Shown piece after piece: positions 9,191 to 20,773 of a stretch of 64,000 nt of DNA. Positions within the stretch are counted from its first letter, which is position 1, and each line of letters starts with the position of its first letter. The DNA comes from Styela clava (lineage: Eukaryota > Chordata > Ascidiacea > Stolidobranchia > Styelidae). Both the position numbers and the translations under genes were made by a program. Location of the stretch: positions 994,501 through 1,058,500 of the forward strand of contig NC_135263.1 of assembly GCF_964204865.1 (NCBI RefSeq), read 5' to 3'. Under the pieces are notes generated by a model, which worked only from the letters and a program-made list of their open reading frames with translations, was not told the DNA's origin and ran no database searches.

Positions 9191-9272
9191 GATGAAGTAG
9201 TAGTCTATTCGGCTATTTGTATTTCGCAGTTGTTAGAAAACAGAGCAAAATCGAATGAAACGGCGACGAAAA

Positions 9273-9380
9273 GCCTACGACACTCGGTATTCCCAGCCGG
9301 TCACCCATGCAAGTACTAACCAAGCCTGACATTGCTTAACTTCCGAGATCGGGTGCATTCAACGTGGTATGGTTGTAGGC
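9273..9380 (-). pseudogene. 5S rRNA unit 36, 10-nt deletion
   Basis: 108 nt, otherwise close to consensus. Confidence 0.9.
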
Positions 9381-9462
9381 GATGAAGTAGTAGTCTATTC
9401 GGCTATTTGTATTTCGCAGTTGTTAGAAAACAGAGCAAAATCGAATGAAACGGCGACGAAAA

Positions 9463-9580
9463 GCCTACGACACTCGGTATTCCCAGCCGGTCACCCATGC
9501 AAGTACTAACCAAGCCTGACATTGCTTAACTTCCGAGATCCAACGTGATCGGGTGCATTCAACGTGGTATTGTTGTAGGC
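9463..9580 (-). rRNA. 5S rRNA unit 37, full length
   Basis: 118 nt with CAACGTGATC in the loop C region and one change near the RNA 5' end. TTTT downstream. Confidence 0.9.
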
Positions 9581-9662
9581 GATAAAGTAGTAGTCTATTC
9601 GGCTATTTGTATTTTGCAGTTGTTAAAAAACAGAGCAAAATCGAATGAAACGGCGACGAAAA

Positions 9663-9770
9663 GCCTACGACACTCGGTATTCCCAGCCGGTCACCCATGC
9701 AAGTACTAACCGAGCCCGACATTGCTTAACTTACGAGATCGGGTGCCTTCAACGTGTTATGGTTGTAGGC
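9663..9770 (-). pseudogene. 5S rRNA unit 38, 10-nt deletion
   Basis: 108 nt with further changes (TTACGAG, GCCTTC, GTTATGG), so it is more decayed than the central units. Confidence 0.9.
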
Positions 9771-9852
9771 GATAAAGTAGTAATCTATTCGGCCATTTGT
9801 ATTTTGCAGTTGTTAGAAAACAGAGCAAAATCGAATGAAACGGCGACGAAAA

Positions 9853-9970
9853 GCATACGACACTCGATATTCCCAGCCGGTCACCCATGCAAGTACTATC
9901 CGAGCCCGACATTGCTTAACTTCCGAGATCGAACGAGATCGGGTGCATTCAACGTGGTATGGTTGTAGGC
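9853..9970 (-). rRNA. 5S rRNA unit 39, full length
   Basis: 118 nt. Changes include GCATACG in the terminal stem and ACTATCCG in the box region. Confidence 0.88.
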
Positions 9971-10052
9971 GACAAAGTAGTAGTCTATTCGGCTATTTGT
10001 ATTTCGCAGTTGTTAGAAAACAGGGCAAAATCCAATGAAACGGCGACGAAAA

Positions 10053-10170
10053 GCCTACGACACTCGGTATTCCCAGCCAGTCACCCATGCAAGTACTAAC
10101 CGAGCCCGACATTGCTTAACTTCCGAGATCCAACGAGATCGGGTGCATTCAACGTGGTATGGTTGTAGAC
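10053..10170 (-). rRNA. 5S rRNA unit 40, full length
   Basis: 118 nt with CCAGTCACC and GTAGAC at the RNA 5' end. Near-twin of unit 43. Confidence 0.9.
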
Positions 10171-10253
10171 GATAAAGTAGTAGTCTATTCGGCTATTTGT
10201 ACTTCGCAGTTGTTAGTAAAAAAGAGCAAAATCGAATGAAACGGCGACGAAAA

Positions 10254-10371
10254 GCCTATAACACTCGGTATTCCCAGCCGGTCACCCATGCAAGTACTAA
10301 CCGAGTCCGTCATTGCTTAACTTCCGAGATCAAACGAGATCCGGTGCATTCAACGTGGTATGGTCGTAGGC
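10254..10371 (-). rRNA. 5S rRNA unit 41, full length, diverged
   Basis: 118 nt but with several scattered changes (CCTATAAC, GAGTCCGTC, GATCCGG), so probably decaying. Confidence 0.8.
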
Positions 10372-10442
10372 GATGATAGCGTGGTGTATTCAACTATTAT
10401 TATTTCGCAGTCATTAGAAAAGACGGCAAAATCAGAAAAAAT

Positions 10443-10560
10443 GCCTACGACACACGGTATTCCCAGCCGGTCACCCATGCAAGCACTAACCGAGCCCGAC
10501 ATTGCTTAACTTCCGAGATCGAACGAGATCGGGTGCATTCAACGTGGTATGGTTGTAGGC
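10443..10560 (-). rRNA. 5S rRNA unit 42, full length
   Basis: 118 nt, near consensus, with a different left spacer that ends in a T-run longer than four on the RNA strand. Confidence 0.92.
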
Positions 10561-10642
10561 GACAAAGTAGTAGTCTATTCGGCTTTTTGTATTTCGCAGT
10601 TGTTAGAAAACAGGGCAAAATCCAATGAAACGGCGACGAAAA

Positions 10643-10760
10643 GCCTACGACACTCGGTATTCCCAGCCAGTCACCCATGCAAGTACTAACCGAGCCCGAC
10701 ATTGCTTAACTTCCGAGATCCAACGAGATCGGGTGCATTCAACGTGGTATGGTTGTAGAC
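10643..10760 (-). rRNA. 5S rRNA unit 43, full length
   Basis: 118 nt, matches unit 40 at a 590-bp distance, which indicates a three-unit duplication. Confidence 0.9.
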
Positions 10761-10843
10761 GATAAAGTAGTAGTCTATTCGGCTATTTGTACTTCGCAGT
10801 TGTTAGTAAAAAAGAGCAAAATCGAATGAAACGGCGACGAAAC

Positions 10844-10951
10844 GCTTACGACATACGGTATTCCCAGCCGGTCACCCATGCAAGTACTAATCGAGCCCGA
10901 CATTGCTCAACTTACGAGATCGGGTGCATTCAACGTAGTATGGTCTCAGGC
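10844..10951 (-). pseudogene. 5S rRNA unit 44, 10-nt deletion, diverged
   Basis: 108 nt with several added changes (TAATCGAGC, GCTCAAC, GTAGTATGG, GTCTCAGG). Confidence 0.88.
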
Positions 10952-11022
10952 GATGATAGCTTGGTGTATTCAGCTATTTGTATTTCGCAGTCATTAGAAA
11001 AGCCAGCAAAATCAGATAAAAT

Positions 11023-11060
11023 GCCTACGACACTCGGTATTCCCAGCCGGTCACCCATGC
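11023..11060 (-). pseudogene. 5S rRNA unit 45, truncated by LINE junction
   Basis: Only the 3'-terminal 38 nt of the RNA remain. The sequence leaves 5S after TCACCCATGC and enters LINE-derived DNA. Confidence 0.93.
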
Positions 11061-12430
11061 ATATACTTGCTTAATAAACTACTTCTCCTAAACGTACTCA
11101 TTGTAATAATTTGTAATTGCTGATAAATTATTTTGGATAGGCTATCAAGCGTTTTGTCAAGTATATCACCAACTGTTATTATTTTTGCTTTGACCCAACT
11201 TAATTTTGCAGTGAGTTCAATTTTATTCCTATCTAAGATTGATGGATTGTGCCAATCAATTTCCTGTGATATTTCCCATAGTTTTGTGGTTGATTCCATT
11301 CTAAGCTAACTTGTTTGAATGAATTAATAATACTGGTATAAAATTTTGGAATATTGATATTAGTTTCCAATTTAAAATTCAAATGTAAACATTCTGAATT
11401 ACCTTTTGACAACACTTTAAAATACCTATTCACATAAAATTTTGCTCTTTTAGCCCAAGAACTCATATCCGGCAGAAGCAATTTGCGATGCCTTAATTTG
11501 CTTCCTAACGTTTATCATTTTTATACCCCCTTCATTTTGTTCACTACAACCGATATTCCTACTGATCATTTGCGCTTTTTCATTCTAAATAAATTTCCAA
11601 ATATTTACTTCCAATTTCTGAATATATTTTTCTGTCTTAAATTTAAAACTGACCATGTACCATAATTTTGATTGTAGCAGGGGTTTTAGCTATAAGAACT
11701 CTTCCAACAATAGTTAGATTCCGCCCTTTCAAAAGATTTACAACTTTTTGTATTTTTGCCAATTAATGTAATTTAATGTCCTCACGTTTTACAGTTATAC
11801 CATTCTACGGCCAACTTCGAGCAGTTCCACATATAAGCATTGTACATTTGTTTTTATTTATTTTAAGACCAGTGCCACGTTGAAATAATCCGAATAATTT
11901 TAACACTGAATCTACAGATGACAATGATTCAAGGGTCAGTGTTATGTCATCTGCAAATCCTTTATAAACTTCTCTCTGATTTATGCAGTTCTTAAATCCA
12001 GTTATTTCTTTGTCGCTTTTGATATTTGATGATATCAATTCTGAAATGAATTAATATAACAATGGAGAACGGGGCCGCCCTGCCTCACACCTCTGCATCC
12101 AAATTTTTTCTGTCAAATATCCATTCACATTTATTTTTGAAGAAGCATTTTTATATGAAGTAATTATCCAATTTATGAGGTTTTTCCCAATCCAGATTTT
12201 TTTATTAATACTAGTATATTTCTGTCTGTCATATCATATGTTTTTGTTGATCTATTGATAAAACAATTAATGGTGAATTTTCCTTGTTTGCCCAAAATAT
12301 GTTGTCTCTAATAGAGATAAGATTTTCGTGAATTGATCTCCCTGGAACAAAGGCAGTTTGGTTAATGTCGATTATGTCTGGTAATATACTTTATATTCTG
12401 TTTGCAATTATTGGACACGTTTAGTGGACA
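11061..12430 (-). pseudogene. Decayed L1/Tx1-like LINE reverse transcriptase
   Basis: Read right to left, conceptual translation gives the order expected of a non-LTR reverse transcriptase: DINQTAFVPGRSIHENL with a following IRDNI near 12.3-12.4 kb, an RCEAGRPRSPLLY-like block near 12.08 kb, and the catalytic-site region GFADDITLTL near 11.94 kb (FADD in place of YADD). LKINKNKC follows, then an FYTSIINSF-type thumb/connection block near 11.33 kb. Several frameshifts and stops separate these blocks, so it is dead. The 5' part is missing. The 3' side directly joins the truncated 5S unit 45, without a visible poly(A) tail. Confidence 0.88.
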
Positions 12431-13144
12431 TAACGATCGTTTTGTTGTTATGTTGTTCTTGTTCATTGACACGTTTTGAAGAAATTGTTTTCTCTTCAAT
12501 TTCTGGAATATTTGCTTTGAAATTTTCAATGGTTGAAGATGGAATTTTTCTCCAGAAGGCTATTACTTTTACTTCTGCTATGACGTCATCAAAATTATGT
12601 GGCGCTACGTGTCCATATATTTGAGCATAGCTATCTTGTTTTAGCTATCAACCATTAATCAAAATTAAGGAGAGTGATGGTTCGCCAATTTTTTATATCT
12701 TTTTTTCTTCATTCTTATATATTAGCGATATGACTCCTGTTATTGTATCTTGGGGCATTTCTTCCATTCTGTGGTAGCTTTTACATAACAGTAGTAAAAT
12801 TGTGAATGTGACATTGCGAAACATATCACCGATCTAATCGACTCTCAGAGTTAAAATTTTGCATATTGTTGCTTTTTTGTATCTATGTATATTGTTTTTT
12901 GTGTGTATTGATGTGTCTCAATATACTAAATCTAATGTTGTAATAAATTCATTCAATTTTTTTACACTATTATCCTCTTTGTATCTTTTATTTGGGTATT
13001 TATCGATTTTGTTCAAAACGCAGTTGAAATCTCCTCCAACATATATCCTATATTGTGAATTTGTGAATTAACCCAGGGTTAACAATAATGAGACCCCGAC
13101 GAAACAACTTTCCCAAAGCTTTGTTAAAAATACTGGGAATTGGA
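12431..13144. other. AT-rich, no recognised feature
   Basis: There is no convincing gene. The short open frames are low-complexity and match nothing I know. Part may be further LINE remains. Confidence 0.4.
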
Positions 13145-13262
13145 CACGTAACAGCTGGTCGATTACGGCTTTCTCATTAAGTCCATGCAACTGAAAGGAA
13201 ATAAATGGCTAACTAATCTCATCCAGATATGGACTGATAACTGTGAGATTGGCCTTGGTACG
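13145..13262 (+). repeat. Diverged SINE-like tail
   Basis: It contains CAGCTGGTCGATTACGG, then AAATAAATGGCTAACTAA, matching the flanks of the MITE at 463-803 read without interruption. It serves as an empty-site comparison for that MITE. Confidence 0.5.
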
Positions 13263-13818
13263 CAATATTATCGACTTTCCACTCCCGCCCAGAACAATAC
13301 GAAATTTCTTGTCCTGTCAAAGAGAGAAAAGTTATTATTTTGTTAAACGCAAAACACATAATCTATTCTATAATATAATAATAATAACAATATAATTGAA
13401 ACAAAAGTTTCCGGTATGACTGGGAGTAAACGATACGACCATTTACGGTCATCTGAGTCAGTTACTACCCAATACAACAGAGCCAATTACCTTGACTAAC
13501 CGATGAGCGTTGGCATACCATGATAAAAAAAAAGCATATAACTGGTACGAGGCAAACGATGGAAGGAAAGGAATTGCAATGAATACACAACTGCCCAAAA
13601 CTATATAAAAATATCTTACACCCAAAGTTAAAAATCCTTTGCATACGGCCAAATTTTAAATTTTATTAAAAATTTATTTAATTTTATTTTATTCCCGCGT
13701 GGGATGGATTTTGAATAGCTGATAAGATTATGATATTTTGGTATTATTGTTTTCGTTTACGGTCGCCTATTCTGTAATTCTGACGCATTCATGCGTGACC
13801 AACAGTTACCAGGCGACG
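13263..13818. other. No recognised feature
   Basis: AT-rich sequence between the SINE-like tail and the candidate Harbinger end. No coding or RNA signal seen. Confidence 0.4.
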
Positions 13819-16348
13819 AAAACTGCAGGTATACGCGCTAACCGGGACTGCAGGTTTGTTACATTATTTTTGTCTACTTCTTGACGTACCGGTGCAAGAT
13901 ACCTATATAGTGTATCGCTTTTGGATGCAGGAACAAAGCGAATATCAATAAGGATATTTCAGGTTCCCGAATAGGAAGTGAACCGCGACAAAAATGTGCA
14001 GCGTGTAAATAACAGCGATGGAACGAATACTAAATGAATATTCGACTATATAACATGTGTAAATAGTTTGCAGAGTAACTTACTATGACCATATCAATAC
14101 TCAACGTTTTTAAACATTCATTTAATGGCATATTTTTGTTTTGCTCTCTCTGTGTGTATACTGCAATGCTGGCCACGTCAATATATCAATTATAGGCTAC
14201 AGACCTGTTCACATGTGATTAGTGTTTTTCTTGATAATTGTTTTTATGAGTGTCCGCACACAGAATTTGCCGTCATGGTTTTGCGTTTGTTTGTATATTA
14301 AACCACATATCACCTTTTCCGCAATGCCCCATCTAGCAATCAGTGTAGTTTTTTTTTCATGGCTTGGTTCTTCTTAAAGCTTTCATGAGCATGACTATCT
14401 TTGCCAATTTATTACATTCCACTCCCAACAATATCTTTGCATGAGATTATATTGGTTTTGCTTGCTCTCCAGAATTCTCTACTTTAATTTATGTCTGTTA
14501 TGGAGTTTTCAAAATAAACTATCTATCTAACGCGTGGAATCAAACGGGCCCAAATTTCTACATTTGCGGTAAGCACTTTATCAGTGGTAAATATCCATAT
14601 GTTTGCCAATAGTTTTATTTATTTCTGGAATTGCTCTATTTTTTTTTATATGTATGTAAACTCTTGTAATGCTCTCTATTGTGTTTTTTTCCTGACTTAC
14701 ACTTATGCACTGTACCACTGCACTTCTTCATTGGTGAAATAAACTGAAATATTGAATTTCTGAAAGTATCTGAGTTGTTGTCATGTCAAAAAAATTGCAA
14801 GAAATTTATTTTCAGGCAAACCAGTTAGAGATCCCTGCCATCCAGACTATATTCTATCAATTTTTGTATATTCGGCCGCCTAGAGTAAATCCAATTTAAA
14901 AAGACTTTCCAGATACAGCAGTACAAAAGATAGAAGTGTGCATATCAATCAATCGTATATTTGTCATCACAAAAACAAGTTCAAATAAAAACGGATACAA
15001 TGAATAAATATACAGTACAGTTTGCATAAAAAAGCGAAAAGTCATAAAATAGAACTATTCAATAGAGATACAGAACCAGTCGATACTTCAGCTTCATCTC
15101 ATAGTGAGTCAAATACAACCGCCAAAGAAAATCAATTGAAGTTACTCGAGGAGTAAAATTTACGAATAAGAAAAGAGAAAGATGAAGCTTTAGACAAATT
15201 AGTTAATTTAGAAAACTTTGAGGCAGAACTTTTGCAGCTCAGAATGGAGAGAAAAACTAGAAAATTTGAACATTTTTAGTTACAAGAACTTGAGCAAATA
15301 GCCAAAAAAATTCATTTACTATACTGGTTTACCAGTAGAAACATTTGATGTTATGTTCAATTTCCTCTGCCCCTGTTTGCCAGATCTGTGCTATTATAAA
15401 ATGCTCATGATCCTCATGAAACTACGCTTAAACAAACATTTTGATACGTTAGCAGACATATTCAATTTGTCTAAATCAAATCTCGACAACGCATTCTGGC
15501 GCTGGATTGATTTAATCGAAAACAAAATGTCGTTTCTGATTTGTTGGACTGTGAAGCAAATATTAAAACTCTACCACCACTTTTTCGACAATACTTCCCA
15601 AGATTGGCATCATAGACTGCTGTGAAATATTTATCAATAGACCGAAACGATTACTTGCCTGAGCCCAAGTATACTCTAGTTACAAAAAACATTCCACTGT
15701 CAAATTTTTAATAGCTTGTACACCGAACGCTGGAACGGTTCAATTTTATATGCTTCCAAACTTTTCCTGTTTTTCATGGCCTCTTTTGTGTATATTCTAG
15801 GTGTATTGATGAGATATTAATATATACGTCAGGGTATTCAACCTTTGGCCATAGAGATGTTTCATCCACTCATGCATCCTGTGGTGACATATAGCCTAGG
15901 TTCATCCTTCCAAGTGACACATCTTAAGTTTTTCAAAGTCGGCTAGCGTTTTTTTTGTATTGAAATCCGGGTGGTGAATGCTATATACAGAAGCTGACGA
16001 CGCCATTATATGGATTAATGCACAACAATAAAAAGGAGATTATTTATAGTCTATATACGCGTTACGTACAGTACCATATGCTGGTAAAAATTTGGAAATG
16101 ACAGACAAAAAAACTGTTACAGATCCAGGCAAACCCAAAATACTGCAGTGCTAACACCCTGTCTCATCGTAACATATTATCATAAAGCCTTGTACTATTA
16201 AGCTACATGAACAAACAAATGCCGTGCAAACATAGGCTATACCAACTAACGCTACAAAATAGATATACTTTCAAACACAACTGCAGGAAACGAACGCGCA
16301 AAACAGTTCACGGCAGACGACAGTCCAGCGAGATATACCTGCAGTTTT
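13819..16348 (+). mobile_element. Candidate PIF/Harbinger-like element
   Basis: A 15-bp inverted match (AAAACTGCAGGTATA at 13819-13833 and its complement at 16334-16348) brackets the transposase remains. Extra ACTGCAG motifs lie just inside both ends (near 13.85, 16.14 and 16.28 kb). The inverted pair is short and I could not fix a 3-bp target duplication, so the borders are tentative. Confidence 0.45.
13911..15760 (+). pseudogene. THAP-type DDE_4 (PIF/Harbinger) transposase pseudogene
   Basis: Three separated pieces fit one known architecture. At 13911-14000, CIAFGCRNK (C-x4-C) starts a THAP zinc finger. At 14529-14591, WNQTGPNFYICGKHFISGK provides its C-x2-H end. At about 15300-15760 comes the helix-turn-helix and catalytic region: GLPVETFDVMFNFLCP, PDLCYYK, LMKLRLN, then after a frameshift IDCCEIFINRP, SSYKKHSTVKFL and TPNAGTVQFY. 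A charged coiled-coil-like stretch lies at 15130-15300. Stops and frameshifts (for example after MFNF...HHRLL at 15625) make it non-functional. Some gaps may once have been introns. Confidence 0.8.
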
Positions 16349-16594
16349 GGTCGAGCGACTTTGTCACGTGTTATGACGTCACGCGAAATTTGAGAATTGC
16401 AGATCTTGGAGATTAGTCGTCGTTGTTACCACTGTGAAGTGACTCACATGCCTTCTTCTATTCCTGTGTAGTGGTGCGATGAATCTCTCGTCTGTGTTCA
16501 GTGAAGGGTGGTGGTATGAAACATGGGCGAGTCCAAAATTCAACACGGAGAAAATTCTCTCGAATTTGGGATATGAACTGAATACATCCCGAAA
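16349..16594. other. No recognised feature
   Basis: A short intergenic stretch with a TGACGTCA palindrome near 16375. Nothing else was seen. Confidence 0.4.
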
Positions 16595-17435
16595 CAGTGG
16601 TTCTTAAACTTGTTCGAGCGCGACCCAAATCTGAATTTTATGAATACTCGCGACCCAATCCTAAATAACGCAAAATGTGTTTTTAATGTTCGTACAAATA
16701 CAGACAACTATTTATTAGAAACAGTCCATTGACTCAGTGAGATTGATGAAACTGAAATTTCCTTTTCATTATATCTTCAATACACAGCTTTATTTTACTG
16801 AGCGCAATACGCAAGTTGTCATGGGAATCGAGGCGATTGCGAGCTTAGTTTTAATATCATTCAGTGCCAAATATCCTCGCTCGCACAAGTGCCTTGTCGC
16901 GAATTGTAGCAGAAACCTCGTCCGCTGTCTGTCGCAAACACGACATTCTAGCTGGACTTAAGTATCTCTCGCAATATACAACTTTTTACTCATCAAATGT
17001 GCACACACTGATTCGTTCGCGGTAAATGGTGCCTCGAGATGAAGTCACATTTTCTCTAGATATTGAATAATTTAATGTTGAGAAGCGAGATTTTTCATTG
17101 CATCGTCTATTACAATTTACATTACCAAAAAGACACCCATTTTTGGTTATTTTAATCCACTAAGACGACATTCCGCGATGTCAACACAACGAAAAGCGAC
17201 GTGCATGGTTACCGATTCCATAAAATAATACACGTGACTGGCATATCAGAATTGTAATGTAACAATGAGCTCAAGACAGTTCTTTCCGTGAATGAAACTT
17301 TATGTTTCATTATTTTTAAATACCAGAGTTTAGAAGCTAAATTGAATCATTGGGAAAGCTGAAAATTCGTCCTTCTCCTCTTAGATTGCCCTTGCATTGA
17401 CGACCTTGTCGCGACCCATACTTTAAGTACCACTG
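16595..17435 (-). mobile_element. hAT element remnant (841 bp), no insertion
   Basis: The ends CAGTGGTTCTTAAAC and GTACCACTG, with GGGTCGCGACC-type subterminal motifs, match the element at 22233-25320 in reverse orientation. It includes the reverse-strand remains of the hAT transposase C-terminus (around 16780-16960). It lacks the 2.2-kb nested insertion of the other copy, so it shows the uninterrupted state. No clear target duplication is visible. Confidence 0.85.
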
Positions 17436-18044
17436 CGATAAGCGGTAAATTCAAGTACATTTTACGGTAAGTTAGGGATAAGAATTTCAAGGAATATACT
17501 GTATTTTCCAAATATCTTATCAAAAAAGTATTCACCCGACTAACAAAATAAGATCTGAGCAAGTCAGTTAATAAGATTCGTAATCAAAGGAGTTTACTCT
17601 CAGAGAATATACCATTAATGATGCCAGTGCTACTATAACGTGAGAACCACGTATCCATATACGACTTTGAAAATGTTTTGAAACCGGGACAATTACAGGC
17701 CTAAGTCCTATAGCCAGGTGCCATCGATATTAACCCCACAATAAGGACAACAGGGAAACATAATCATAAGATAACAAAGAACGAAATGTAATGAACCAAA
17801 ATGTATTCATGCCAGAGCGACCAGGGTCCAATCATACTTTTCATTAGCAAAGATTTGCTACATGAGTTCTTTAGTCCTAAAAACTATTAGTTCCATCTCA
17901 CTTCTAAGTTGTATTTTGCTTCTAGATAAAAGAACTGATCTTGGCTATTGTGGCAATAATTTGCTGTTGTTGTTGCCACTAATGCGCCTAGCAATCAATA
18001 AGATTCTAATATAATTTCTGTGAAATCAATCATTTCAATTGCCC
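17436..18044. other. No recognised feature
   Basis: Non-coding sequence between the hAT remnant and the satellite block. No gene or repeat end recognised. Confidence 0.4.
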
Positions 18045-19785
18045 AACCCGAGCGCCCGGAATAAGAACCTCTACCCTTGAAATAAAACAGAAATAAGGAC
18101 ACATGTAAAAAGAGGATTTTATTGATTGATATAAAAAAGATTTATACACTCTACACAATACAATTTGATTCGATGGGTACAAAATTTTAAAATTATGTGT
18201 AATCCATTGCTGAAAAAAGCCTATTTCGCCTATATCGTCATAGGTGAAAAATCGTAAATTTATGCACTTTTCAAACATTACTCACATGTCTTTCCGCCCA
18301 GGAGGGGCGAGATTTTATTGATTGATATAAAAAAAATTTATACACTCTACACAATACAATTTGAGTCGATGGGTACAAAATTTTAAAATTATGTGTAATC
18401 CATTGCTGAAAAAAGCCTATTTCGCCTATATCGTCATAGGTGAAAAATCGTAAATTTATGCACTTTTCAAACATTACTCACATGTCTTTCCGCCCAAGAG
18501 GGGCGAGATTTTATTGATTGATATAAAAAAGATTCATACACTCTACACAATACAATTTGAGTCGATGGGTACAAAATTTTAAAATTATGTGTAATCCATT
18601 GCTGAAAAAAGCCTATTTCGCCTATATCGTCATAGGTGAAAAATCGTAAATTTATGCACTTTTCAAACATTACTCACATGTCTTTCCGCCCAAGAGGGGC
18701 GAGATTTTATTGATTGATATAAAAAAGATTCATACACTCTACACAATACAATTTGAGTCGATGGGCACAAAAATTTAAAATTATGTGTAATCCATTGCTG
18801 AAAAAAGCCTATTTCGCCTATATCGTCATAGGGGAAAAATCGTAAATTCATGCACTTTTCAAACATTACTCACATGTCTTTCCGCCCAAGAGGGGCGAGA
18901 TTTTATTGATTGATATAAAAAAGATTCATACACTCTACACAATACAATTTGAGTCGATGGGTACAAAATTTTAAAATTATGTGTAATCCATTGCTGAAAA
19001 AAACCTATTTCGCCTATATCGTCATAGGTGAAAAATCGTAAATTTATGCACTTTTCAAACATTACTCACATGTCTTTCCGCCCAAGAGGGGCGAGATTTT
19101 ATTGATTGATATAAAACAGATTTATACACTCTACACAATACAATTTGAGTCGATGGGTACAAAATTTTAAAATTATGTGTAATCCATTGCTGAAAAAAGC
19201 CTATTTCGCCTATATCGTCATAGGTGAAAAATCGTAAATTTATGCACTTTTCAAACATTACTCACATGTCTTTCCGCCCAAGAGGGGCGAGATTTTATTG
19301 ATTGATATAAAAAAGATTCATACACTCTACACAATACAATTTGAGTCGATGGGTACAAAATTTTAAAATTATGTGTAATCCATTGCTGAAAAAAGCCTAT
19401 TTCGCCTATATCGTCATAGGTGAAAAATCGTAAATTTATGCACTTTTCAAACATTACTCACATGTCTTTCCGCCCAAGAGGGGCGAGATTTTATTGATTG
19501 ATATAAAAAAGATTCATACACTCTACACATGACAATTTGAGTCGATGTGTACAAAATTTTAAAATTATGTGTAATCCATTGCTGAAAAAAACCTATTTCG
19601 CCTATATCGGCATAGGTGAAAAATCGTAAATTTATGCACTTTTCAAACATTACTCACATGTCTTTCCGCCCAAGTGGCACGAGATTTTATTGATTGATAT
19701 TGAAAAGATTCAAAAACTCTGCACAATACGATTTAAGTCGACGGTTACAAAATTTTAAAATCATTTATCATATATTGGAGGGTAA
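18045..19785 (-). repeat. 196-bp satellite block, about 9 units, minus orientation
   Basis: The unit repeats every 196 bp and is the reverse complement of that in the 26.35-32.25 kb block. Central units are nearly identical. The rightmost unit (about 19675-19785) and the left edge are diverged, as expected for satellite borders. Each unit has a 67-codon open frame on the minus strand that is a by-product of the repeat. Confidence 0.95.
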
Positions 19786-20220
19786 AATGTTCCACCTGGT
19801 AGACATATAATCCTTGCGCTCAGTACGAACGACATCGATGGCCCTTGTTCAACGTATGGAAAGCGAATCGAGAAAGACTTGAACCCACTTTTGGATGCCG
19901 TGTCGCTCGTGTATCTGGTTACAAAGGGAGATACATCTTTTCGTTTATAGTTTTGCTGCTTTTTCGTTACATTTGACAACAATAGGGAATAAGAATTATC
20001 AAACTCTGTAAGCCAAGCTATTATATTCACATTGTAACTTGAAATGCTGCGTCAAATACCATCTCCATTTCATTAATAGATCAAGTTTATTTATTTATTT
20101 TAGATTGTTTTGGCATTGGTGCTTCCCCAACCAGGCCGACATGCTCACTGCGTGCCAGAGGTCAATGATGCTATTTGTCGATTGGCAATAACTAAAAGAT
20201 AGAGCATTCTAAACTTAGAA
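19786..20220. other. No recognised feature
   Basis: Non-coding stretch next to the satellite. An 89-codon frame on the minus strand (19761-20030) has no recognisable family and starts in decayed satellite. Confidence 0.4.
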
Positions 20221-20228
20221 GCATTAGG

Positions 20229-20765
20229 GGAGGGGTGGGCAATTACTTTACTGAGTGGGCCGGATTCGGATAATAGACCTGGTTACTGGGCCAGATGATC
20301 CAAACTCAAAATGATCAAAAACGGTTATTTGTGAATACGTAGACATAACGATTATTAATGGGACGTTATAGCAGAGGATGGCAAATTACGGCAGCTGCAC
20401 GAATAAAGTTTATAGAAAAAGAAGTTTGCAAGTGTTTTGGAGAGTTGACACGTACAAACTGATTTACATCTCACCGAAAGACATAGTGACAATTCAAACA
20501 GTTCATTTACAACTAGTTTATCGAAATACAACTAAAAATCGACAAATTGACGCAAAATCGCTAAAACTAGGCAATGTTTACATCTATGCTTGAATATCTT
20601 TAATTGTTAGCTACGTCATCGTAAACTTTTTGCTGATTGGTCATTGTTACGGATATAACCAGGGGGAAACATCCATACGTAGGGATTACGGTATTTACTT
20701 TAGCCGACGATCACGGGGGGGGGGGGGGGCGGATCCGGCCCGCGGGCCGTAATTTGCCCACCCCT
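20229..20765. mobile_element. hAT-type MITE (537 bp) with perfect 8-bp target duplication
   Basis: The left end GGAGGGGTGGGCAATTA and the right end TAATTTGCCCACCCCT are inverted repeats. Flanking GCATTAGG occurs at 20221-20228 and 20766-20773. A run of 15 G lies at 20715-20729 near the right end, beside GGCCCGCGGGCC. Non-coding. Confidence 0.88.
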
Positions 20766-20773
20766 GCATTAGG

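Larger units (their letters stand above)
2438..11060 (-). repeat. 5S rRNA tandem array, 45 units
   Basis: Every unit is a 5S rRNA gene read on the minus strand followed by a spacer of about 80 bp, giving a repeat of about 190-200 bp. The reverse complement has the 5S hallmarks: a GCCTACGACCAT start, GTTAAGC, GGTTAGTACTTG and GGGAATACCG near the end. Twenty-six units are near full length (118 nt, three of them slightly altered or end-trimmed). Seventeen lack 10 nt between two GATCTCG repeats (RNA positions about 31-46), one lacks 19 nt, and the last is cut at 38 nt. The internal promoter boxes (about 50-97) are kept in most units. The left end merges into the minisatellite and the right end is broken by a LINE. 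Confidence 0.97.

Noticed and set aside
2438-11060. A repeat-spacer array that could be read as CRISPR-like
   Set aside because: The repeat is 5S rRNA with a constant spacer, in an animal genome; spacers are not unique.
2806-11074. Repeated frames of 80-107 codons reading RYSQPVTHAS and similar across 2.8-11 kb on both strands
   Set aside because: They are translations of 5S rRNA genes and spacers; the RNA gene explains the conservation.
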